Of a stretch of DNA of 47,427 nt, positions 25,265 to 33,192 are shown piece after piece. The notes under the pieces were generated by a model, which saw only the letters and a program-made list of their open reading frames with translations, was not told where the DNA came from and searched no databases. The DNA is from Bacteroidales bacterium (GTDB lineage Bacteria; Bacteroidota; Bacteroidia; Bacteroidales; UBA932), in contig JAKSKB010000001.1 in the NCBI GenBank assembly GCA_024401975.1, positions 76,542-123,968 on the forward strand, written 5' to 3'. Position numbers and translations under genes: made by a program. Each line of letters begins with the position of its first letter. Position 1 is the stretch's first letter.

Positions 25265-26895
25265 TGACGGCTGTACTGGGTACTAATATAGTGTCTCCCC
25301 TGGGGCGCACTTCACAGGAAAACTATGATGCCGTGAAGCGTGGCCGCAGCGCCTTGACCGGACTTGAAAAGGGATGGAACGGGATTCCGGAAAAAATCAC
25401 GGCCTCCGTATTCGGGATATCCGGGGATACGGACTCGAAGCGGGGGCGGAGATTCGAAGACATAGTTGTCGAAAGTATCGCGGCGGCGCTGGAAGGGACA
25501 GGCGTGAATCCGTCTTCGGAAAGGACGGTACTGATAATAAGCACTACGAAGGGTGACATAGAGTCTCTTGTCCCCGATACACTCTCTCGGTACTCCGGTC
25601 CCGCTGGGGCAGTCCACAGGATAGCAAGGCATTTCGGCATCGTGACCAGTCCTGTGATTGTCTGCAACGCCTGCATAAGCGGTGGCAATGCACAGTTGCT
25701 GGCTGCAAGGTTTATTGGAGCAGGGATATACGACAACGCCATAGTCTGTGGTGCCGACACGGTCAGTCCGTTTACGGCAGCCGGTTTTTTAAGTTTCAAG
25801 GCGCTTTCTCCCTTTGAATGCCGTCCATTCGATATGGAAAGGAGGGGACTCAATCTCGGCGAAGCTGCTGCGACCATAGTGTTCGGTCGTGTCCCCGACA
25901 GAAATTCCGGTCTGTGGGTTCTGGAAGACGGAGCCCAGACGAATGACGCCTATCACGTCAGCGCGCCTTCTCCCGACGGGAACGGCGTATGTCGCGCCAT
26001 CGAAGCTGCAATGAAAGGGACGGCCCCGGAAGACCTTGACTGCATCAGTCTGCACGGTACGGCGACATTGTTCAATGACCAGATGGAAAGCAGGGCGATA
26101 CAGGACTCCGGACTTTCCGATATCCCCGCGATGGCTCTGAAAGGATATTACGGGCACACTCTCGGTGCCTCCGGAGTGCTTGAGACCATCATTACGATGA
26201 AAGCGCTGGAAAATGGGACGGTTCTCCCAACACGCGGATTCGAAGAACCGGGAGTAAGCGGAAGGGTATCGGTAAGTGCTGTCGAGCGTCCAAGCGGGGG
26301 GAAAGGCCGTTTTCTCAAAATTCTCAGTGGTTTCGGAGGCTGCAACTGCGCCCTGCGGTATGGCAGAGCGGAGAATGCGCTTCCTCTCGCAACAGATTGC
26401 GGACATATCGAGGTGCTGGGCGATATACGGATGGAGTCTCCCTACGATTTTGACGGAACATACAAGACCAGTCTGGAGAACAATCCGAAATACTACAAGA
26501 TGGATATGCTGGCGAAACTTTCCTATGTAGCATCCGAACTTCTCCTGAAGCGCTTTCCATCCATTCGCCCCACGTCCGTCATCCTTTTCAACGGCTCGTC
26601 TTCCATAGTGCAGGACAGGAAGCACGTGGATATGGTTATGGGAAACGGAGGTTTTTTCCCCAGCCCGTCGGTATTCCTGTATACTCTTCCCAACCTTGCC
26701 GTCGGCGAGTTGGCAATCCGTAATGGAATCAAAGGCGAAACAGCGTTGTACATCCTTCAGAAAAAAGACCCCGGGCTTATGGACGACATCATCAGGGTAT
26801 CTCTGCCCAAAGGAACCGTCGCCCTGACGGGTTGGGTGGACTGCCGCGCGGAGGATGATTTTGAAGTGGATTTGAAACTGATAACTATTAACTGA
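25261..26895 (+). CDS. Ketosynthase fused to a Cys-less half-ketosynthase
   Basis: The first about 385 residues form a ketosynthase with Cys138 in the unusual context NACISGGNAQ, His265 (LHGTATLFND) and His299 (YYGHTLGASG). The triad is therefore present, but the nucleophile elbow and first His motif are divergent. The remaining about 150 residues resemble the small, separately encoded KS-like proteins of flexirubin/aryl polyene clusters: YKMDMLAKLSYVASELLL, ILFNGSSSIVQDRKH, FFPSPSVFLYTLPNLAVGE and GIKGETALYIL. No nucleophilic Cys occurs at the expected place there. I read this as a KS joined to an ApeC/chain-length-factor-like half. The start at 25261 overlaps the preceding stop; the frame upstream to 25213 lies in the thioesterase gene. 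Confidence 0.85.
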   Translation: MMTAVLGTNIVSPLGRTSQENYDAVKRGRSALTGLEKGWNGIPEKITASVFGISGDTDSKRGRRFEDIVVESIAAALEGTGVNPSSERTVLIISTTKGDIESLVPDTLSRYSGPAGAVHRIARHFGIVTSPVIVCNACISGGNAQLLAARFIGAGIYDNAIVCGADTVSPFTAAGFLSFKALSPFECRPFDMERRGLNLGEAAATIVFGRVPDRNSGLWVLEDGAQTNDAYHVSAPSPDGNGVCRAIEAAMKGTAPEDLDCISLHGTATLFNDQMESRAIQDSGLSDIPAMALKGYYGHTLGASGVLETIITMKALENGTVLPTRGFEEPGVSGRVSVSAVERPSGGKGRFLKILSGFGGCNCALRYGRAENALPLATDCGHIEVLGDIRMESPYDFDGTYKTSLENNPKYYKMDMLAKLSYVASELLLKRFPSIRPTSVILFNGSSSIVQDRKHVDMVMGNGGFFPSPSVFLYTLPNLAVGELAIRNGIKGETALYILQKKDPGLMDDIIRVSLPKGTVALTGWVDCRAEDDFEVDLKLITIN

Positions 26896-26903
26896 TTACA
26901 ATT

Positions 26904-27164
26904 ATGAACGACGATTTGATTCTTGAACTCAAAAATCAGATTATTGATGCACTTAACCTGGAGGAACTCACTCCGGAAGATATTGATGCGGACGCACCTC
27001 TCTTCGGAGCGGGTCTGGGCCTTGATTCTATTGATGCACTGGAGCTTATAGTAATCCTTGACAAAAATTATGGAATCAAGTTGGCCAGTCCGGCGGAAGG
27101 GAAAGCTATATTCAAAAGCGTGGCCGCCATCGCGGAATATGTGGCAAAGAATCGTTCCAGATAA
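26904..27164 (+). CDS. Acyl carrier protein 2
   Basis: An 86-residue carrier with the phosphopantetheine site Ser42 in GLGLDSIDALEL. It lies between the two fused ketosynthases, and its stop codon shares one base with the start of the second (TAATG). The DSI site and the AGLGL turn before it mark a subgroup distinct from ACP 1, so the two carriers may serve different enzymes. Confidence 0.92.
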   Translation: MNDDLILELKNQIIDALNLEELTPEDIDADAPLFGAGLGLDSIDALELIVILDKNYGIKLASPAEGKAIFKSVAAIAEYVAKNRSR

Positions 27165-28864
27165 TGCAGAATCTTTCAAGAATAGGGATTACCGGGCTGG
27201 GCGTGATTTGCGCGATCGGCAATAATGCGGATGAGGTCCTGTATTCTCTTAAGAAGGGGGTGTCGGGTATAGGACCCGTACGTTACCTGCAGACCAGGCA
27301 CACGGAAATTCCGGTCGGCGAAGTCAAACTTTCCAACAGGGAGATGGCTGATATGTTGGGGCTGGAGAGGGATAGACTTTACAGCCGCACGTCACTGATG
27401 GGAGCCATATCCATACGCCAGGCCCTGAGGCAGACCGGCATAAGGTCTCTTGCCGGCAAGCGTGTCGCCGTCATTTCGGGCACTACGGTCGGAGTAATGG
27501 ACCTTGTCGAGAATTTCCGTCCGCAGATATTGCGCGGGGAAATCCCGGATAATATACCCTCCGGCAATGAATGCGGGCACAGCACCAGGGAAATGGCGGA
27601 ATTTGCAGGTATCCCCCAGGCGCAATGCTGCACCATCTCCACGGCTTGCAGTTCTGCGCTCAACAGCATCATCACAGGATGCGAAATGTTGCAAAGGGAT
27701 GAGGCCGACATTGTCATCGCCGGAGGGAGCGAAGCTCTCAGCCGTTTTCACCTCAACGGTTTCAACTCCCTGATGATTCTGGACAAGAAACGCTGCCGCC
27801 CGTTTGATGCCACCCGCGCGGGGCTCAATCTCGGGGAGGGAGCCGCATTCGTCGTGATGCAGAAGAATCCGACCGATGCTCTCTCTTATGTGGCAGGCTA
27901 CGGTAACCGCTGTGACGCATTTCATCAGACTGCGTCTTCCGAAAACGGGGATGGAGCATTCCTTGCGATGAGCGATGCGCTTTCAATGGCCGGGCTCAGA
28001 CCGGAAGATATCGGTTATGTCAATGCACACGGCACGGGCACTCCCGACAACGACATTTCGGAGAGTCGTGCCATACGGCGCCTGTTCAAAGACACGGTTC
28101 CGCCTGTATCGAGTACGAAAGCTTTCACAGGACACACGACATCCGCTTCCGGGAGTATAGAGGCCGTTATCTGCATACTTGCCATACGGCACGGGTTTCT
28201 GCCGGCCAACCTCGGTTGGAAGAACCTTATAGAAGGCGGCATCAGGCCCACGAATGGGAAGAAAGGCGTTGCCTTGAAATATGCGATGTGCAATTCATTC
28301 GGATTCGGAGGCAACGATTCGTCCATCATTCTCAGTGGCGACGAATTCGGGTTGCAATATGCTGATGGTGATTTCGCCGTTGAGACCCTTGCAGACGAAA
28401 AAGTCTGTGACGTGGAAAGTTTCGGACAGTTGAAAGAATATGTTTCCCCGATGGAAAGCCGCAGGATGGGAAAACTGATGAAGGCGGCGATTCTTTCGGC
28501 CTTCAAGGCTTTGAAAATTTCCGGTACAGAATGCCCGGATGCCATCATAACGGGGACATCTCACGGTATGCAGGAGACCGGCAATCGCTTTCTTGATGAC
28601 ATCATCGCAAATGGCGAGGAACTTCTGAGCCCGACCCTGTTTATGCAGAGTACTCATAACACGATAGGTTCCTCCATTGCCATACGGACGGGATGCCACG
28701 GATACAACATCACATACAGTCAGGGAGATGATTCACTGGGATGGGCGTTGAAGGACGCGCGGGAGAAAATCCGGTCGGGCCGCGCCCGGACGGTACTGGT
28801 GGGGTGCTATGACGAGTCATCCGAAGGTGTGGATGCCAGAACTTTAATACTTGGAAGGAAATGA
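27164..28864 (+). CDS. Second ketosynthase fused to a Cys-less half-ketosynthase
   Basis: 566 residues. The N-terminal ketosynthase is canonical: Cys162 in STACSSALNS, His289 in NAHGTGTPDND, His324 in FTGHTTSASGS, and SFGFGGNDSSI at its end near residue 385. The C-terminal about 170 residues again resemble the N-terminal half of a thiolase fold: MESRRMGKLMKAAILSAF, PDAIITGTSHGMQETG, SPTLFMQSTHNTIGS, and GYNITYSQGDDSLGWAL where a nucleophilic Cys would sit. Because the active-site Cys is missing there, this half probably acts as a chain-length or dimer partner, as ApeC does for ApeO. It overlaps the next gene by 4 bp. Confidence 0.88.
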   Translation: MQNLSRIGITGLGVICAIGNNADEVLYSLKKGVSGIGPVRYLQTRHTEIPVGEVKLSNREMADMLGLERDRLYSRTSLMGAISIRQALRQTGIRSLAGKRVAVISGTTVGVMDLVENFRPQILRGEIPDNIPSGNECGHSTREMAEFAGIPQAQCCTISTACSSALNSIITGCEMLQRDEADIVIAGGSEALSRFHLNGFNSLMILDKKRCRPFDATRAGLNLGEGAAFVVMQKNPTDALSYVAGYGNRCDAFHQTASSENGDGAFLAMSDALSMAGLRPEDIGYVNAHGTGTPDNDISESRAIRRLFKDTVPPVSSTKAFTGHTTSASGSIEAVICILAIRHGFLPANLGWKNLIEGGIRPTNGKKGVALKYAMCNSFGFGGNDSSIILSGDEFGLQYADGDFAVETLADEKVCDVESFGQLKEYVSPMESRRMGKLMKAAILSAFKALKISGTECPDAIITGTSHGMQETGNRFLDDIIANGEELLSPTLFMQSTHNTIGSSIAIRTGCHGYNITYSQGDDSLGWALKDAREKIRSGRARTVLVGCYDESSEGVDARTLILGRK

Positions 28865-29217
28865 GAATCCCGTTATTGCTTCTTGCTGTCATTCAGAGTT
28901 CCTTGCTTGCAGGCGGGCAGGTGCTGCTCAAATTCGCCTTGAACCGGATGCTGCCCTTCTCGTGGACTGCCGCTTTCTGGAAATCGGTATTCGTGAACTG
29001 GCAGTTCGTCGCCTGCGGCTGCTGTTACGGTGCAGGAAGCCTGCTGTGGTTTCATATCATAAAGAACTATCCGTTCAGTATGGCTTACCCGCTCGTGTCA
29101 TTGAGTTATGTCTTCGGAATGTTCGCTGCGATAGTGTTCTTCCACGAGTCCGTGGAGTGGACGAAGTGGTTGGGCGTGATTCTCATAATGGGAGGTTGTT
29201 ATTTCATAGCGAAATGA
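28861..29217 (+). CDS. Small four-helix SMR/EamA-like membrane protein
   Basis: A 118-residue integral membrane protein with four predicted helices, roughly 4-26, 46-66, 72-93 and 97-116. The first has LLAGGQVLLKFAL, and the third has PFSMAYPLVSLSYVFG, patterns seen in the small multidrug resistance/EamA superfamily and in the ArnE-type half-flippases. It probably works as a homodimer or with an unseen partner. In this operon a flippase for a lipid-linked or polyene-linked intermediate across the inner membrane is the natural guess. Overlaps at both ends (4 bp each) tie it to the ketosynthase and the LolA-like gene. Confidence 0.78.
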   Translation: MRIPLLLLAVIQSSLLAGGQVLLKFALNRMLPFSWTAAFWKSVFVNWQFVACGCCYGAGSLLWFHIIKNYPFSMAYPLVSLSYVFGMFAAIVFFHESVEWTKWLGVILIMGGCYFIAK

Positions 29218-29780
29218 AGAAAAGGATTCTTTTGATGCTTATGTCTCTGACGGGGGCCGTTACGGCTGTCGCGCAGGACAGCCTTGTCGGGGATCTGGCG
29301 GAGGCCTGCAGCAGACTGGAAATCGTGGAATGCGGATTTATCCAGACGAGACACGTGTCTCTGGTGGACGGGGACATCGTTTCCAGGGGAAATATGGTAT
29401 ATCGGAAACCGGATATGTTGCGGTGGGAATATACAAGTCCTGAGCCGTTTGCATTCGAGATAAACGGTCAGGACATCAGCATAACCTATGGCGACGGAGG
29501 TAACGTGACCGATGTCAGCGGCAACAGGATGTACAGGGAAATGGTCAGATTGCTGCTTGGAGCAGTATCCGGTGAACTTGTCACCGATGAAAGGATGTTC
29601 TCTGTGAAAGTTTGTTCGGACGGGAGGACTGTCACTGCACGGTTGACTCCGAAGAAAGGTGAGTTGAAGCGCCTATGGACTTGTATGACGATGCATTTCG
29701 AGGCAGATACATATAAGGCGTTGGGCATCGATCTGACGGAAGCCGGCGGGAGTGAGACGCACATTGAATTCAAATACTAG
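29214..29780 (+). CDS. LolA-like periplasmic lipid carrier
   Basis: A 188-residue protein with a signal peptide (MKKRILLMLMSLTGAVTAVAQ). The half-barrel features of the LolA/LolB family are present: GFIQTRHVSLVDGDIVSRGNM, then a YRKPDMLRWEYTSPEPFAFEI block and a terminal beta-hairpin. Aryl polyene clusters commonly encode such a protein, presumed to carry the lipidated pigment across the periplasm. The start at 29214 overlaps the preceding stop (ATGA) and opens directly on the signal peptide. The open frame extends upstream through another gene and was not used. Confidence 0.85.
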   Translation: MKKRILLMLMSLTGAVTAVAQDSLVGDLAEACSRLEIVECGFIQTRHVSLVDGDIVSRGNMVYRKPDMLRWEYTSPEPFAFEINGQDISITYGDGGNVTDVSGNRMYREMVRLLLGAVSGELVTDERMFSVKVCSDGRTVTARLTPKKGELKRLWTCMTMHFEADTYKALGIDLTEAGGSETHIEFKY

Positions 29781-29792
29781 GGAGAACAAGAT

Positions 29793-30152
29793 ATGAAACT
29801 GCTGGGGAGTCTATACAATATTACGGAGGAATCGGACAATTCATACACCGTCTGCCTCGATCCGGAAAATTTCATCTACAAGGCTCACTTCCCCGGAGAA
29901 CCGGTAACTCCCGGGGTCGTAATCATTCAGATTGCGGTGGAACTGCTTGAACGGAAATTGGGAGTTCCAATCCGTTTGGAGGGGATTTCCAATGTCAAGT
30001 TCCTTCGCATCATCAATCCTCTTGAAACGCCGTCAATTACCTTTTCCTACAATAAAATACTGACAGAGGAAGGCCAGGTGAAGGCTCTGACGGAGCTTAC
30101 GGGTGGAGAAAATGTCTTTGCAAAGTTGTCTCTGATATGCAGAATGTCCTGA
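29793..30152 (+). CDS. 3-hydroxyacyl-ACP dehydratase, FabZ/FabA-like (ApeI-like)
   Basis: A 119-residue hotdog protein with the canonical catalytic motif AHFPGEPVTPGVVIIQIA (His near residue 32) and a helix continuing to VELLERKLG. This is the active histidine-bearing partner expected for the HFPG-less hotdog protein encoded at 24386. Together they could form the heterodimeric dehydratase known for aryl polyene synthesis (ApeI with ApeP). It starts 12 bp after the LolA-like gene and overlaps the glycosyltransferase gene by 16 bp. Confidence 0.85.
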   Translation: MKLLGSLYNITEESDNSYTVCLDPENFIYKAHFPGEPVTPGVVIIQIAVELLERKLGVPIRLEGISNVKFLRIINPLETPSITFSYNKILTEEGQVKALTELTGGENVFAKLSLICRMS

Positions 30153-31657
30153 ATGAAACGGTGATATTGAAGCAGACCCTCAAGGATCGTGGAATCTGCG
30201 TCATCATTCCGACATACAACAATGCCGGTACGATAGCCGATGTAGTAACTCGTGCGCTCGCCCGTTGTGACGATGTCATTGTCGTCTGCGACGGATGTAC
30301 TGACGGGACGGCGGATATACTCCGTTCTCTGCCCCTGAGACCTGACATCGTGGAAATTCCGGACAACAGGGGCAAAGGTGCCGCCTTGAAGGCAGGTTTC
30401 AGACACGCCCTGGAAAAAGGATTTTCCTACGCAATCACGCTGGATGGCGACGGACAGCATTTCCCGGAAGACATACCGGTGTTGCTGCAGGCCAACATCG
30501 ATAATCCCGGTGCCTTGATTGTCGGAAAGCGCAAGGGTATGGAGAATGTGTGCCGCAAGGGCGGCAGCAAGTTCGCAAATACGTTCAGTAATTTTTGGTT
30601 CACCGTACAGACGTGGCACCATCTGGAAGATACCCAGAGCGGATACAGGCTGTATCCGTTGAAGAAACTGCATTTCATTGGCTGTCTGACGCACCGTTAT
30701 GAGGCCGAACTGGAACTGCTGGTGTTCGCTTCCTGGAACGGAGTGAAAATAGTCAGTGTTCCCGTTAGCGTAATCTATCAGCCGGAAGGAGAAAGGGTCT
30801 CGCATTTCAGACCCGTCAGGGACTTTATGCGCATCAGTCTCCTGAATGTCATTCTTTGCGTACTGGCGCTGACGTACGGACTTCCTATGGCTATATTCCG
30901 CCATCTGTTCATATTGCTTCGTTCCGTGTATGCCCTTTGTTTCTTTTCCATCGGTTCAATGTTCATTCTTACTCCGGCGATATTCCTATATCTGTCCATC
31001 GGCGGAATGTCCGAAAAAAAGAAGGAAAACCTGCATAGGATAATCTGCGCTTCTTTCCGCTTCGTGCTGCTGCGGCACGGTATCCCGGGGATAAAGTTTA
31101 CTTTCGACAACGCGTCCGGCGAGGATTTCAGCAAACCGTCCATAATCATCTGCAATCATCAGAGCCACCTGGACCTCGTCCCTATCCTGGCTCTTACCCC
31201 GAAACTTATAATCCTGACCAATGACTGGGTATGGAACAGCCCGTTCTACGGCTACATAATACATCATGCGGATTTTTTTCCTGTATCCCGTGGCGTGGAA
31301 TCCATATTGCCGGAATTGAAAGAACTTGTAAGAAAGGGCTACAGCATAGCGATTTTTCCGGAAAGCACCCGTTCGGCAGATTGCAGGATAGGGCGGTTTC
31401 ATAAGGGGGCCTTTTATCTTGCCGAGGCCCTGGAAATGGATATGGTGCCGATTGTCCTTTACGGAACCGGAAAGGCGCTCCCCAAGCACGGGAGGTATCT
31501 CAGGAAGTGGCCTGTCCATATGGAAATAGGTGCCCGCATCAGCCCGCAGGAACAAGACGAAATGGGCACCGGTTGCAAGGAAAGGGCATCAGCGGCAAGA
31601 AAGCGTTATATTTCGTGGTATCGTAAAATCTCAAACAGGATGGAACAAAATGTCTGA
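30137..31657 (+). CDS. Glycosyltransferase 2 fused to PlsC-like acyltransferase
   Basis: The N-terminal part is a family 2 glycosyltransferase of the dolichol-phosphate-mannose synthase kind: VIIPTYNNAGTI, VCDGCTDGTADIL, RGKGAALKAGF, LDGDGQHFPED as the metal-binding acidic motif, and TQSGYRLYPL. Hydrophobic segments at about 235-300 link it to a C-terminal lysophosphatidate-type acyltransferase. That domain has NHQSHLD (His341, H-x4-D), a FPESTRS substrate motif and VPIVLYGTGKALPK. Such fusions occur in flexirubin/aryl polyene clusters and are thought to build the glycolipid-like anchor. Its length (506 residues) is complete for two domains. It overlaps the neighbours on both sides. Confidence 0.88.
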   Translation: MQNVLNETVILKQTLKDRGICVIIPTYNNAGTIADVVTRALARCDDVIVVCDGCTDGTADILRSLPLRPDIVEIPDNRGKGAALKAGFRHALEKGFSYAITLDGDGQHFPEDIPVLLQANIDNPGALIVGKRKGMENVCRKGGSKFANTFSNFWFTVQTWHHLEDTQSGYRLYPLKKLHFIGCLTHRYEAELELLVFASWNGVKIVSVPVSVIYQPEGERVSHFRPVRDFMRISLLNVILCVLALTYGLPMAIFRHLFILLRSVYALCFFSIGSMFILTPAIFLYLSIGGMSEKKKENLHRIICASFRFVLLRHGIPGIKFTFDNASGEDFSKPSIIICNHQSHLDLVPILALTPKLIILTNDWVWNSPFYGYIIHHADFFPVSRGVESILPELKELVRKGYSIAIFPESTRSADCRIGRFHKGAFYLAEALEMDMVPIVLYGTGKALPKHGRYLRKWPVHMEIGARISPQEQDEMGTGCKERASAARKRYISWYRKISNRMEQNV

Positions 31658-33167
31658 TACGGATAAGAAAAAAAGGAGTGTTATCATAATGGGAGGAGGA
31701 CTGGGGGGACTCTTTACCGGAGCCATTCTCAGCAAAGAAGATTTTGATGTCACCATTCTGGAGAAGAATCCTACCGTAGGCGGCGGACTGCAAAGTTTCA
31801 CGCGCTTCGGAGAGGTGTTCGACACGGGGATGCACATTATCGGAGGGATGCGAGAGAACGGCAATATCCGTCGTGTCTGCGAGTATCTCGGAATTATGGA
31901 CTGTATTCATCTGCAAGATGTGGGGCCTGATGTCATTGACAGGGTTTATTGTGCGGAAGACGGGGTGAACTATGACATAGGGATGGGAAAAGAAGGGTTC
32001 GTAAATTCTCTGGCAGAGAGATTTCCACGTCAGAGGGAGAATCTGCAACGCTATGTCGAGGCCATTTTTTCCATAGCCGATGAACTTGACCTGTTCCACT
32101 TGCGTCCGTCCAAGGACTATATAACCGTCCATTCGGGCGATTTCATGATTGCAGCCGATGAACTTATTGAGAAATATGTCACGGATTCGAGACTGCGAGG
32201 CGTTCTGGCGTATCTCAATCCGTTGTATTCGGGAATTCCCGGGGTCACTCCGGCATATATACATTCGGTCATTTCAGTTCTGTACATAAACGGTCCGAGC
32301 CGTTTCATCGGCGGCAGTCAACTGTTTGCAAATACCCTGAAAGACTATATTACAGACAACGGAGGCAAGGTCATAACTTCCGACGGCGTCACATCCGTTC
32401 ATTCACAAGGGAGGGTTGTCACGGGAGTCACGACAGTCAGCGGCAGAAGTTTCGAGGGTGACTGGTACGTCTGTGACATCCATCCCGCCAGTTTCCTTCA
32501 TCTTCTGGAAAACGCGTCACTGTTGCCGCATGGCTACCGTTCACGTTTGGAGAACATCCCTAACTCCTGCTCCGCCTTTACGCTCAACCTGAAACTCAAG
32601 CCTGAAAGTTTCAAGTACATACCGCAGGCACAGTATTACTTCAACAGGTATGATTCGGTATGGGACTGTGGCAATCCGAAGAAAAAATGGCCTGAAGCAT
32701 TCTTGTACATAACCCCTCCCGAATTCGGGCAGGGCGAGTTTTCCACCAAAATGATTGTAACCGCACCTATGCACTGGAATATGGTGAAAAAATGGGAAGA
32801 TACCAGCCTGGGACACCGTTGCCCGGAATATGAGAAATGGAAGGAGGAATGCGCCGACAGATTGCTTGACAGGATGGAAAAACTGCACCCTGACATCAGA
32901 AACTGCATAGAAGCCATAAACTCAGCTTCTCCGCTTACCATACGGGACTGGTACGGTGTCAAGGAAGGAGCGATGTGCGGATATTCCAAAAACTGCAAAA
33001 ATATCCTTCTTTCTCAGGTCCCCGTTACAACCAAGGCCACGAATCTGCTGTTTACCGGGCAGAATTGCAACTTGCATGGTTTCTGTGGCGTTCCTCTCAC
33101 TGCAATCAACACCTGCGAGGCGATACTGGGCAGGAATTATGTCATAAACAGAATAAACGGTGCCTGA
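31650..33167 (+). CDS. FAD oxidoreductase, phytoene-desaturase/retinol-saturase-like
   Basis: A 505-residue flavoprotein with the dinucleotide-binding loop IIMGGGLGGLFTGAILS, followed by VTILEKNPTVGGGLQSF with the Glu that binds FAD ribose and the GG motif of the carotenoid desaturase family. Later blocks (GGSQLFANTLKDYI, FTGQNCNLHGFCGVPLTAI) are also typical. It could desaturate, isomerise or reduce double bonds of the polyene, or act on an aromatic head. The start was set at 31650 (MSDTDKKKRS), overlapping the preceding stop by 8 bp; the frame upstream to 31530 lies inside the acyltransferase domain. Confidence 0.85.
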   Translation: MSDTDKKKRSVIIMGGGLGGLFTGAILSKEDFDVTILEKNPTVGGGLQSFTRFGEVFDTGMHIIGGMRENGNIRRVCEYLGIMDCIHLQDVGPDVIDRVYCAEDGVNYDIGMGKEGFVNSLAERFPRQRENLQRYVEAIFSIADELDLFHLRPSKDYITVHSGDFMIAADELIEKYVTDSRLRGVLAYLNPLYSGIPGVTPAYIHSVISVLYINGPSRFIGGSQLFANTLKDYITDNGGKVITSDGVTSVHSQGRVVTGVTTVSGRSFEGDWYVCDIHPASFLHLLENASLLPHGYRSRLENIPNSCSAFTLNLKLKPESFKYIPQAQYYFNRYDSVWDCGNPKKKWPEAFLYITPPEFGQGEFSTKMIVTAPMHWNMVKKWEDTSLGHRCPEYEKWKEECADRLLDRMEKLHPDIRNCIEAINSASPLTIRDWYGVKEGAMCGYSKNCKNILLSQVPVTTKATNLLFTGQNCNLHGFCGVPLTAINTCEAILGRNYVINRINGA

Positions 33168-33192
33168 CGGAGTTCACTTTATGCGGTAAAGA

